From positions 52,885,223 through 52,949,222 of the forward strand of contig OY987303.1 in NCBI GenBank assembly GCA_963920635.1: DNA of 64,000 nt, given 5' to 3'. The notes beneath the pieces were generated by a model, which searched no databases, had not been told where the DNA came from, and was given only the letters and a program-made list of their open reading frames with translations. Each line of letters opens with the position of its first letter. The stretch's first letter is position 1. Shown here in pieces: positions 45,718 to 55,132 of this stretch. The position numbers and the translations under genes were made by a program. Origin of the DNA: Pseudeuparius sepicola (Eukaryota > Arthropoda > Insecta > Coleoptera > Anthribidae).

Positions 45718-46988
45718 CAGGGTGATTTAGTTTTATTCTGCGACACTTCAACAGGTGATAGAAAACCAAAAAATAACCGCACTTTCTTCTACAAACTATA
45801 TCATTTTAAGGCCTTATAAAAAAGTTACAGGGTGTTAAAGTTGTAAGAAATATATGGAATTTATTGAATATTTACCAAACTAGTTAAGTCATATTTGGTA
45901 CATGTTATAACGGCATGGGTTAGCATAAAACCTGTTAATATCAAACACCTTGAACAACCAGTGGCGTAGAATTGGGTAATTATGTTATAATTGTTTTTAG
46001 AAAAAAAATGAACCACCTCGTATAGCAATAAAATGTATTCAATTTCTTATGTAAATTTTAATTGTAAACAAAAACGTTCTCTTAGCATTTTTTCATATGT
46101 GTCATGTCATGGTTTCATAGCAAATTTGATTTTTTCGTAGATATTATTTCGGGGTACTTCTGAAAAATTTACTTAAAACTTCGCTCCATAAGTAACTAAC
46201 ACTCAAAGCAGAAAAAATGTGTTTCTTACTTTAAATCAAAGATCATGATATTATTATGATCTTTGCTTTAAATACAGTAACTTTTCCCAATAAACTTACC
46301 CATTCAAGGTTTTACTTTTCAAGATACAGAGCGTAACATTAATTATTATGTAGGTATATCTTCCTTAAATAAATGTATTAGTCCCTGTATCTTCAAAAGT
46401 ATAGCCTTAAATAGGTAAGTTTATTGGAAAAAGTTACTTTATTTCAAGTAGCAAATACATTATTTCCACTTTAAGTGATATTTATGGAGCAAATAAATTT
46501 TTTAGATAATTTTTCAGAAATACCCCGAAATAATACAAAAAATCAAATTTGCCACGAAACCATGACACGTACAAAAAATTACCAAGAGGGTTCAAAATTA
46601 AAATTTACATAAGAAATTGAATACATTTTATTGCTATACAAAGGTGGTTCTTTTTTTCTAAAAACAATGATACTATAATTACCTACCTCTACGCCACTGG
46701 TTGTTCAAGGTGTTTGATATTAACAGGTTTTATGCTAACCCATGGCGTTATAACGTGTACCAAATATGACTTAAATATCTCAACTAGTTTGGTAATTTTT
46801 TTTTTTTTAATAAAACCCTTTTATTAACAATTCACAAAAATATTACAAATATTCAATAAAGACCACTTTAACACCCTGTAACTTTTTAATAAGGCCTTAA
46901 AATGATATAGTTTATAAAAGAAAGTGCTGTTACTTTTTGGTTTTCTATCACCTGTTGAAGTGTCGCAGAATAAAACTGAATCACCCTG
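45718..46988. mobile_element. Outer TA fold-back split at its dyad
   Basis: It starts CAGGGTGATTTAGTTTTATT and ends AATAAAACTGAATCACCCTG, with TA on both sides. The outer arms are 45718-45835 and 46881-46988. Joined without the inner element they would form one palindrome centred on AAAAGT-TA-ACTTTT. It carries no gene. Confidence 0.85.
45838..46878. mobile_element. Inner ~1.0-kb fold-back inserted at the outer dyad
   Basis: TA lies at 45836-45837 and 46879-46880. The ends are CAGGGTGTTAAAGT and CTTTAACACCCTG. Long arms pair (AACCTGTTAATATCAAACAC with GTGTTTGATATTAACAGGTT), and pairing continues to a centre near 46330. It carries no gene. Confidence 0.8.
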
Positions 46989-46989
46989 T

Positions 46990-48184
46990 ATACAGTGCCC
47001 GCCAAAAAGTTGGAACCATAAGGGATTGTTTTTATTTTTGGGCTAACATGAAACTACTCTGGGGCGATCATCTCTGGTTCCAAAAAGATTCGAAATGAGA
47101 TCATTAAACGTCGTGACGTCATTTGACATACCTGTCAAAAATGACATTTAATTCAATAAATTGCCAAAATACGCTTTATTTATGACTTTATCAAAAAAAG
47201 TTATTTGAAAAGGTTGCTTGGAATTTTATTTTACCCCTTTATGCAAATTTTCAGACAAAAATTCTGACAATGATAAATTTTTAATTTTTTTAAAAAATAT
47301 AAAAACTAATAAATAATTTCATTTTTTTTTCGGTGTGCCATAATTTGACTTTATAATTGTTTGCCTATCATCCAAACGAAATATCTACTAACCCACGACT
47401 GGTTTTGATTACTGACAATCTAATAACTTCACATTCGTCTAAACCAATGACGTCAGAACCTATAGACAGATTTGTTTTGATAAACGCTTGACGCCCAGAA
47501 CTAATCACAATCTAAGCGCTCCATTAAATTATTCCGAAAATGTCGTGAGATTGTCAGAAATTGTCCCTTTTTGTCGAGCTGTAGCGAACTTATTTGGACT
47601 CTAGGCTCGGAGGCTGGCGTCGTTAGACCATCCCCCGAGTCTTCAGGTGAGGTTCCGATGCCTCCGGCGCCCCCAAAGAAGAAAAAACATGCGATATCTA
47701 AGTGTGATTCTGGAGGAACTATAACCGGGAATCACCGGGTGTATAGTTGGTTGATGGTTGACTTTCTGTCTTTGTTTGTAGCATGTTTTTAGAGTAGTAT
47801 GGATATATTTAATCTTGGAGTCAAAATAAAGGGCGTTTTAACAATGAGGCACCACGTCTTTAGGTTTTGACGTCATTGGTCTAAACAGTTCTACTTTACC
47901 TACACACACACTTCATAAATATCTAAGTAGGTAGGTAAGTACCTAAGTATGTTGATTGCCTTATGAGGTCTGAAATTTTCTCAATTAACTGATAGTATCT
48001 GGAAGTATCTAGATACTTTTTTAACGTATCTGTATCTGTACCCAGATACTATGGAAAAAAATGTATACATACATCTGCCAGACGCCAGACCTGGACCAAC
48101 AATATAGTGTCGTTCCAGGCCTGACAGTATCTGTATCTGTACCTAGATACCGAAAAAAAAAACGTATATCTGTTACATCACTGT
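46990..48184. other. Non-coding; small tandem motif near 48 kb
   Basis: TATACAGTGCCCGCCAAAAA at 46988 looks like an orphan element end. GTATCTGTATCTGTACC(C/T)AGATAC occurs twice (48028-48052 and 48127-48151). 47570-47700 is GC-richer with a P/K-rich open frame but no recognised product. Confidence 0.4.
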
Positions 48185-48292
48185 ATACAGTTGTATAATG
48201 TAACAAAATTATGGGTTTGCCTTGGTTTGATAGTTTATTTTCTTCTTTTCAGAGCATTTAAATAAAAGCTTGTTTTTAAAAATATTTTTTAC
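48185..48292 (+). repeat. Dispersed repeat R2, copy 4
   Basis: TGTAACAAAATTATGGGTTTGC and CTTTTCAGAGCATTTAAATA match the copy at 766-862. Confidence 0.75.
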
Positions 48293-48627
48293 TATTTTAT
48301 TTAATCTGTGGAATGGAACTGCAGCGGCGGTAATTCGGCTGCCTGTTGTCAGAGCATATACTGGTTGCGTTCAGCAATCACGTCGTACCGATAGGTTCAG
48401 CAACGTTCCGGAACGTGACTTAAAAATACCATTCCGAAATCACGTTACCAAAATCACGACCTATCACTAGTTATTGACTCGTTGTTGTTGTTGCTTGTTG
48501 CTGTAGTTGTGAATAATTAACGTTCCACATAACCCATAATTATGGTCAGTTATGGAGGCTGCCTGCGCTCGCCGAAGCGAGAGGTTGCCGGTGACCGGTC
48601 CATCCGGGGATAAAATGCGGGTGCCGA

Positions 48628-48850
48628 ATTTCTTTTTGTCCACTTTAGAATTGCTACTGCAACAACGTACAGCATATGACATATTTATTTCCAGAGGTCA
48701 ATAGCTCGCAATAACAAGGAAAACTGCACTTTTAGCCACTTTTAATGCACTTTTAGCACCGAGTCAACAACTTGACGTTGTTCTGGTAATCTATGACGTA
48801 GGTGAACCCGTTCTGAGACACGTGACACCTTCTCCCCTCCATACTACCTC
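48628..48850 (-). pseudogene. THAP-domain first exon with upstream region, copy B
   Basis: The minus-strand ATG at 48682 opens MSYAVRCCSSNSKVDKKKF, nearly the same as copy A at 16576-16652. The similarity then ends within the exon (about 48628), so the donor site is lost. The upstream region (48683-48850) matches 16418-16575 in reverse, including GCACTTTTAGC and the CACGTG-type motifs. The pair defines a dispersed THAP-containing element. Confidence 0.6.
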
Positions 48851-49187
48851 AATGCACTGTTATCAGAGAACGTATATGTGGTTGCCTAGCTCACTATAAA
48901 CGAGTTAGCTTTATGCCACATATAAAATGGCCGCCGTTCAAAACGACGTAATAAAATCGACAGGAAATGCACAAGCGGTGTCTTGTCTCTTTCCTTTTCC
49001 ATGTCTAAGATTAGGTTAGGTTTTAGGTTAAAGACGACAAAACGACAAAATCCTGATATTTCCTTGTTCTCTGCTGTTATGTGATTCGTGATTCAGTTTC
49101 AGTCACAAAATATATAGGTTAGTTTCAGTCACAGAATCTGTGTTTCAGTTCAGTTTCAGTTCGATGGAGACAACCAGACTACCAGAC

Positions 49188-51014
49188 AACCTAACCTATA
49201 TATTTTGTGCAGACAACCTCAGACTAATGAAGAGGCAACCGAGACAACACAAAATATATAGAGAGACAACATGAAAATAGTTGTCTCTGACTCTGGCTAG
49301 CATTTTTAATAATATGTCCAATTCTAATATTAATAAAGCCAGTCGAAAATCCATTTCTTTGTCAGATAAGTTGAATATAGTTAGCAAGCTGGAAAATGGT
49401 TGTCCAAATGCACAAATTTGCCGGGCTTATGGACTTTCAAAGTCTACTGTGTCGACCATTTGGGCACAAAGAGCCAAATATTTAGGTGCGCAAAGGCATG
49501 CAAGTCCATCTGTGAAAAAAATACGTCAGCCAAAAAGGCAAGACGTGGACAAAGCATTACTCGAATGGGTCTCTCTAAAACGAAGTCAAAATGTTCCTCT
49601 TTCTGGTCCCGTTTTGCAAGAAAAGGCAGACCAGCTTGCACGGTTATCGGCCAATGATCCGGACGATTTTAGTTGCACAAGAGGATGGGTTGATCGTTTC
49701 AAAAAAAGGCACAATATAGGGACCGGCAAAATTCACGGTGAAGCTGGTGCTGTATCACCTGAAATAACTGATAAATGGCTAACTACAGAAGGGCCAGGTG
49801 TGTATGCGACAGTTTTCTTTGTACCTACCTAGCTAGATTTTTCATCTGAGCGGTTACCATTTCAGGAATAGGGAGAGGATATCCCGACAAAGATATTTTT
49901 AACGGTGACGCAACTCACCTCTTTTTCACAATGACTCCCGATAGAACCTTCAAGTTCAAAGAAGAAAAATCAAAGTCATCCAGATGCTTTAAAAGCGACC
50001 CCAAATTACCTGTGTCTTATGAAGGGAACAAAAGAGCATGGATGACATCGGATATTTTGCCCCTTTTTGTGCAGATGACATACCCGGAATGTGAAAAATT
50101 TGCAGGGCCAGTAAATGGTTTAGAAAACATTATCAGTAAAGAGATATTGAGCAAAAGAATGGTGCAGAGTAAAATAACCGATTTTTTTCCTTGTAAGCAG
50201 CTAGTTTCAAGGACTTGAATTTTACTCAAGAATTTGTTTTATTTTTATAACAATACTGATTTATGTATAGGGTATAGGTACATGCAGTGAAATTCCCCCA
50301 ACTCAATTATTTTTTGTGAGCAATATAGTATTTATATCTCTTAAATCAATCAAATTGTTAGATTGGCCTAAGGAATTTTGATTTATCCAGAGAAAATGTT
50401 TTCTTAAATTTAGGGGAAGATTTTTTATAGAAAGAAGAAAAATCAATAATATTGACGGGAATTGAACTAGTCAATTTTTATATGGATATATGCCCCTGGA
50501 AGGTCATATAGTTTGCAAAGTATTTTTTAATCGACAATTTTGACTAAAGAATTTCCATTAGTTTTTTCGTTGTGGTGCCAAAACACTAAGTAATCTGTGG
50601 CCAAAACTTTGAAAAGTGAATAATCATAGCATGCCATTTAAAAAACAAAGTAGGTTGCCATAGCAACAAAATTGTTTCAAGTCAAGAAAAAATGGATGTC
50701 CCCAGTTTATGGCAAAAATATAAAGTTTTAATAAAACACTATTTTAAAATACGAAATATTTTAGGAAATATAACCACCATCCATACTTTTTACTCACCCT
50801 GTATATCTCTGTATGGAGATTTATATGTATGTATACTTTCTAGGCTGTATAATACCCTTATTTATACAGAGACCTATAAACAAGGATAATACTCATAATT
50901 TTCCCCAACTTGACTTTTACTTTCCGACCAGTATCAAATATACAAAATCGTTTATTAATGAGCCAGATAAATGCATGATTTCTACCTTATCTCACAAAAT
51001 ATATAGGTTAGGTT
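49188..51014. repeat. 22-bp perfect inverted repeat flanking the Tigger-like gene
   Basis: 49188-49209 and 50993-51014 are exact reverse complements over 22 bases; their shared core is AACCTATATATTTTGTG. Extra copies of the same word lie at 49105-49122 and 49248-49260. They could be terminal repeats of the element carrying the gene. No target duplication was seen, and pogo ends usually look different. Confidence 0.45.
49314..50218 (+). CDS. Truncated pogo/Tigger-type transposase-derived protein, 278 aa
   Basis: Two exons (49314-49797 and 49866-50218) joined by a 68-nt GT-AG intron in frame. The N-terminus has a Psq-type helix-turn-helix (SLSDKLNIVSKLENG, then GLSKSTVSTIWAQR) and a CENP-B-type second DNA-binding domain (CTRGWVDRFKKRHNI). 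The exon 2 stretch FNGDATHLFF aligns with the first catalytic NADETGLF motif, and MTPDRTFKFK and NKRAWMTSDI follow. The sequence between them and the remaining DDE motifs (DNAPAH-type, QPMDQ-type) are deleted. The C-terminus ends QSKITDFFP, a textbook PCNA-interacting PIP box (Q262-F269), known in pogo transposase. It keeps DNA binding and possibly PCNA binding but cannot be catalytic. ATG 49314 was chosen as the first in-frame ATG. It could be a non-autonomous relic or a co-opted DNA-binding protein. Confidence 0.8.
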
Positions 51015-51020
51015 AGTTTA
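50230..51020. other. Non-coding spacer
   Basis: AT-rich with an orphan CACCCTGTATATC end near 50796. No gene is seen. Confidence 0.4.
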
Positions 51021-51026
51021 TCTATT

Positions 51027-51662
51027 ATAGTATTTTTAAAGTCACTTGGAACAGCATAAAAACCTGTGAATTTTATACGGGTGATTTCGGCTGATAAGTC
51101 TGGTATTTTTACCAGTAGCAGAGCGTGGTAAAAGCTATGAAATAGATCGCGCCTCGTATATCACTGTGTTCCAAGTGAGTTCATTTATATTTTACCAGGG
51201 TAGCTGGAGAACAGGCTCTTCCTGCAATGAAATACGAGTCAAAACACTTTTTTAACCATATTAGACCGCACCTGGTATTATAAGTAAAAGGAGATGAAGG
51301 AGACAGAGACGATAGATATTGTAGTAAAAACAATTGACTGCATGCTCGCCTACTATAATATATCACCAATACTTGCATGCGGTGGATAGGCGTGCGATAA
51401 TTTCACAGATTTTAGGATATACTTGCGTAAATAGTTGTAATCGATGTGGCTTTTTAGAGACCTTTTGACAATATTGTATGATGCATTAACCTTTACGTTG
51501 TGTTTGACGACAACCTTAAAAAACCCTTAAAAGTGAAATATTATGTTGCTTTAAGAATATGTATATCTTTAAAAAACTGCGTGACGCTTATGTCCTATAT
51601 TGAGTTTTTTTTATGCAATTAGAGTTTTTTATGCTGTTTCAAGTGACTTTAAAAATACTATA
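51027..51662. mobile_element. 636-bp MITE with ~36-bp terminal repeats
   Basis: TATAGTATTTTTAAAGTCAC continuing into TTGGAACAGCATAAAAA at the left pairs with TTTTTTATGCTGTTTCAAG followed by TGACTTTAAAAATACTATA at the right. The interior shares 51063-51135 with 40775-40852. No gene is inside. Confidence 0.8.
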
Positions 51663-51669
51663 CCTAATG

Positions 51670-51919
51670 CACAATTAGGATATTATATTATCTAAATACA
51701 ATTTAAAACCAATTTTCATTTTTACAAACATCATTAGATGAAAAATGTAACTTACTTGTATATTATAAAGCGATTAATAATCTCAATTATTAATCATTCT
51801 ATTTTTATGAATACACTCGTTCCTTAAACATTTGACAATTTGAACTGTAGGAGTCGGTGCCCTTAACATCGTTTGCTTTAAGTAGTACAAATTTTCTTCA
51901 ATATAGTTATTTTTATAAT
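51670..51919. other. Intergenic, downstream of NAA20
   Basis: AT-rich. Nothing recognised. Confidence 0.4.
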
Positions 51920-51925
51920 TTTATT
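51920..51925 (-). terminator. NAA20 polyadenylation signal
   Basis: AATAAA on the minus strand, about 55 bases after the NAA20 stop codon. Confidence 0.6.
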
Positions 51926-51977
51926 GTTCTGGGAAAAAATAAATATAATAAATACAAACACAAAAGCCGAGTTTTCA

Positions 51978-53907
51978 TTAGTCGACATCTTCGGGCCTTA
52001 CAGGATGTGTCATTGGTACCACTGATTTTTGATTTATATCTCGGGACAATGCTTTTCTCATATCTAAAAGGGAAAAATTAGAAATCTGTAATTTTTATTG
52101 TGATTTCCATAATTTACCATAAGCATCTTCATCCGGATCTCCTGAATAATATTCCAAAACTGTCCTATATATAATATACCCCAAGTTCGAATACATATTT
52201 ATAGCCACTTTGTTACTAACTCTTACAAAAAGGTCCACAAAATATGCTCTTTTCCTGCAAAGAAAAACTAGTTTTATAATAAATTTAATAAACATTTAAG
52301 TGGATATCATTCTAGCAAAAATTTACTACAAGGAAGAGTGACACCCTCATTTCCAAAGAATAATTTGTTAGTTATTGGGGATGAAAATTGTTTTCCTTAA
52401 AGCACATTGTATTCAAAAGTTTGTAGATTGAGTGAAATAAAAGTGTTTATCGTAACAATAATGGCAGTGGCTATTTATACGTCCGACATATATAATAGTC
52501 GGTAAACGTCTTGTGCTCTCATTGGTGAGTTGAGTCACGTGACTTCTTTGGATGTATATTTAACCCCAATTTAACTTCAAATACGTCCGAACACTGCCCT
52601 CGAGGGCCGTGCCCCGAAGTACACATTGCAATAAGGCTATGCCCTTTTTGGGTTATGGGTGCTGCCGTATGAAAAAAAGAAGGGGCATTCACTCCATATT
52701 GTGGCAGTCGGCAGCGATGGGCGCTGCCGTATGAAAAAAGGAGCATTCGTCCCATATTGCGGAGGCGGTAGCGATCGGCACGGCCATATGATAAAAGAAT
52801 ATTGAAATACAAGAATTTGACATTCGGAAATAATTACCCCTTCTTTTTTCATACAGGCAGCGCCCACCGCCGAAAATGGAGGGCATACGCCCCTTATTGC
52901 AACGATGCTTGAGAAAATTCACTTCAGACGTATCTAAATCATTTTACTTCAGACGTGTATGATGGAGTTAAATGTACATCCAAAGAAGTCACGTGACTTA
53001 AGTCGCCAATGACAGCGCAAGACGTATACCGACTTTTATATACGTCGGACGTATAAATAGCCACTTTCTTTTTTTTTATTTTTTACTTCCACGTTTGGGA
53101 TGTACGCGTCTTATCTAGGATGTTAATTCTTTTACTATTCGTTTCAAGGACCGGTATTTTCAAGAAGGAACAAGTCTACTGATTTACGGATTCAGATTCG
53201 CGACTTGCGGACCTTTAAAAATACACTAAAGATCCGCGACTCGCGGACCTTTATCCACTCCCTTATAAATAATGGACTCTCCCAAAATTTTAAAAGATTT
53301 ATGCATTGTTTACATTATGCTTCTTATTGCAACGTTTACTTTGGTTTACTACGGACGAATCGGATCTGTATGGAGTTAAATTTACATCCAAAGAAGTCAC
53401 GTGACTTAACTTGCCAATGAGAGCACAAGACGTCTTCCAACTTTTATACACATTGGACGTATAAATAGCCACTTTGAACAATAATTCCCCTTACACGTAC
53501 CTTTCTGAAATTTCCTCAAGAAAACTCATAAGAGTAGCGGCTAAACCCAACCTACGATAATCAGGAGATACAGTCAAAGCAGTAACGTGACCATGCCAAT
53601 TCTCTCCAACGCCTTCGGCTTTACCCATAACTGAAAATTTCAGTACTGACTAACACTAGTAGTTGTAAATATATAAACTTACTGTATCCCATGATTTCAC
53701 CGCTGGGAGATTCAGCTACTTGAAAATACTCCGGCCAATGCGCCAAGTATTGCATGTAAAACGACAAACCGTAAGTTTCTGTAAGAGGATCCAAATTGCT
53801 AAAAAAAATAATGGTCTTTATAAACTTACTTGTAAGACATAAAATTGTAATTACACGTTATTAAACTTGTACATGTCGTCGCAAGTAAATGACCGTAGGG
53901 TAGTCAT
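51978..53907 (-). CDS. NAA20: N-alpha-acetyltransferase 20, NatB catalytic subunit
   Basis: This GNAT-fold enzyme acetylates N-termini beginning Met-Asp, Met-Glu, Met-Asn or Met-Gln at the ribosome, with auxiliary subunit NAA25. Five minus-strand exons: 53907-53855, 53798-53683, 53630-53501, 52254-52118, 52063-51978. All introns are GT-AG and phases join to 173 codons plus stop (human about 178). It starts MTTLRSFTCDDMYKFNN. NLDPLTETYG and YLAHWPEYF follow, then the acetyl-CoA binding motif RRLGLA, then YFVDLFVRVSN, LGY.IYRTVLEYYSG, DPDEDAYDMRKALSRD and the ending HPVRPEDVD. These are diagnostic for the family. Intron 3 (52255-53500) contains a fold-back element with tandem repeats. This is the only clear host housekeeping gene in the window. 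Confidence 0.97.
52466..53064. mobile_element. Fold-back element in NAA20 intron 3
   Basis: AGTGGCTATTTATACGTCC at the left pairs with GGACGTATAAATAGCCACT at the right, and AAGTCACGTGACTT-type blocks pair about 70 bases further in. The interior contains the tandem array at 52650-52800. Confidence 0.8.
52650..52800. repeat. ~60-bp tandem array
   Basis: Two and a half units of about 58-62 bp each contain GCTGCCGTATGAAAAAA, GCATTC and CATATTG. GCAGTCGGCAGCGATGG sits between units. A related block occurs in reverse at 52845-52890. Confidence 0.7.
53366..53475. repeat. Extra partial arm of the intron 3 fold-back
   Basis: ACATCCAAAGAAGTCACGTG through GACGTATAAATAGCCACTTT repeats the right end of the element at 52466-53064 in direct orientation. 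It stops about 25 bases from the exon 3 donor site of NAA20. Confidence 0.8.
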
Positions 53908-54096
53908 TTTTATGGGGAAATTGAAAAGGATACCGTGTGAAAATGATTTAAAAATCAGGAACTGCTTTAACCTCAAAATTTCACAACCAAGGTGAAGTTA
54001 GCAGCAACAACAACACCTTAGGTTAGCCTCAGAGAAATGGAGTGGGGAGAATATGTTAGAAGCTGCGCGGACTGCCTAATAAAAGTGTCGGCCATA
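53908..54096 (-). promoter_or_regulatory. NAA20 upstream region
   Basis: Sequence between the NAA20 start and the THAP fossil. Promoter by position only; no TATA box is visible. Confidence 0.35.
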
Positions 54097-54451
54097 TTAA
54101 ACCAACTTCATCCATGGGCGTATCATTGTTAACAGACTTGGCACTGCAGACTGCTTTAGATGTCTTCGTCCTCGTTCGCCACGATGCACAGTAAAGGCAT
54201 CAGCAGCAAAATGTTTTGAACAAATAAATTTATTTGGACTCAAAGTCCAATCAGTCCCCAAGTTAAGAATTTGTAACCACATATTCAATCATTAAAATTA
54301 TACAGATGCGCGCCTATGGTGCCCAAAATTTCGGCGATTGTTTTTACTAAACTTACCGAAAAAATGATACTCTCGGAGGTCTCCTAGACTTATAATTCTT
54401 ACAGCTTGGTACTGCACACGATATTTTCCAAAAACACTGACCATTTATCTG
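54097..54451 (-). pseudogene. THAP zinc-finger domain, decayed
   Basis: Minus-strand 54451-54357 encodes SCAVPSCKNYKS followed by RVSFFR after a CAG acceptor and before a GT donor, the first half of a C2CH THAP domain (C-x4-C). Minus-strand 54288-54097 encodes MWLQILNLGTDW, ICSKHF and LKQSAVPSLL, the second half with the third Cys, the His and the AVP box. No acceptor joins the halves in frame (the best, ending CCATAG, runs into a stop) and no in-frame ATG precedes the first half. It could be a real small THAP gene with splicing I cannot see, but decay is more likely. It lies upstream of NAA20 on the same strand. Confidence 0.65.
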
Positions 54452-54562
54452 CTGAAAATACAACAACTACCGCCGAGAACAAACTGCAAACGTCAAAGTG
54501 AGGACAATATGGCGGCCATTACATTTGTCTGGAAATAGGATGCGCAATAGGTCAAAGCGCAA

Positions 54563-55126
54563 AGTGATGTGCCACGTAACTTACGTCGGTTCTTTACACC
54601 AATCTTTACGCGTAAAGAATTGATTGTTTACATGGCCCTTTCTTTACGTAAAGAATGTAAAGAAACGTAAAGAACATAAGCAACACCAACGTTAGCCATT
54701 ATATTTTGTAGTGTTAATTTTTACAAGTGTAAACTGTAGTTCAGTGTAGGATACGTCAAAAATTTTTTTCTATCTCCCATACTTATTTAGTATTTTACTT
54801 TAACAGTTGTAAGTTGTAATTTGTAATAAAAAAATATCAAATTCATCAATTCATCAGAAAAGCGATAAAAAAAACTAGTTCATCGGCTGTCACAAAATAT
54901 TACAAGTTTATTAAGTCACTTGTCACTTGTCTGTCACTTGCACCTGGCACTGTCAAATAAATTGTGAACTCTCAACCTCAATTATAATACCTAACCTTAC
55001 TTAATTCATTATTTACATTATTTATTACTAATTCTTTACCAGTTCTTTACATTCTTTACCAATTGTTTACCTATTCTTTACATTCACAATTCAAATTTAA
55101 TTCTTTACGCGTAAACGCACATCACT
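54563..55126. repeat. Inverted-repeat element rich in TTCTTTAC, abutting the P-type gene
   Basis: AGTGATGTGC at the left pairs with GCACATCACT at the right. TTTACGCGTAAAGAATT occurs near both ends. The 4-base flank GCAA occurs on both sides. An array of CTTTAC words fills 54600-54680 and 55030-55110. Its right end is 7 bases before the transposase ATG, so it probably contains the promoter or lies in the 5' leader. Confidence 0.6.
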
Positions 55127-55132
55127 GCAAGG

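Noticed and set aside
47571..47792. Frame encoding PPAPPKKKKH-type sequence
   Set aside because: Short, no splice context, no homologue recognised. Low-complexity coding appearance only.
49005..49030. GGTTAGGTTTTAGGTTA as insect telomeric repeat
   Set aside because: Not a tandem TTAGG array. AGGTTAGG words are common in insect DNA.
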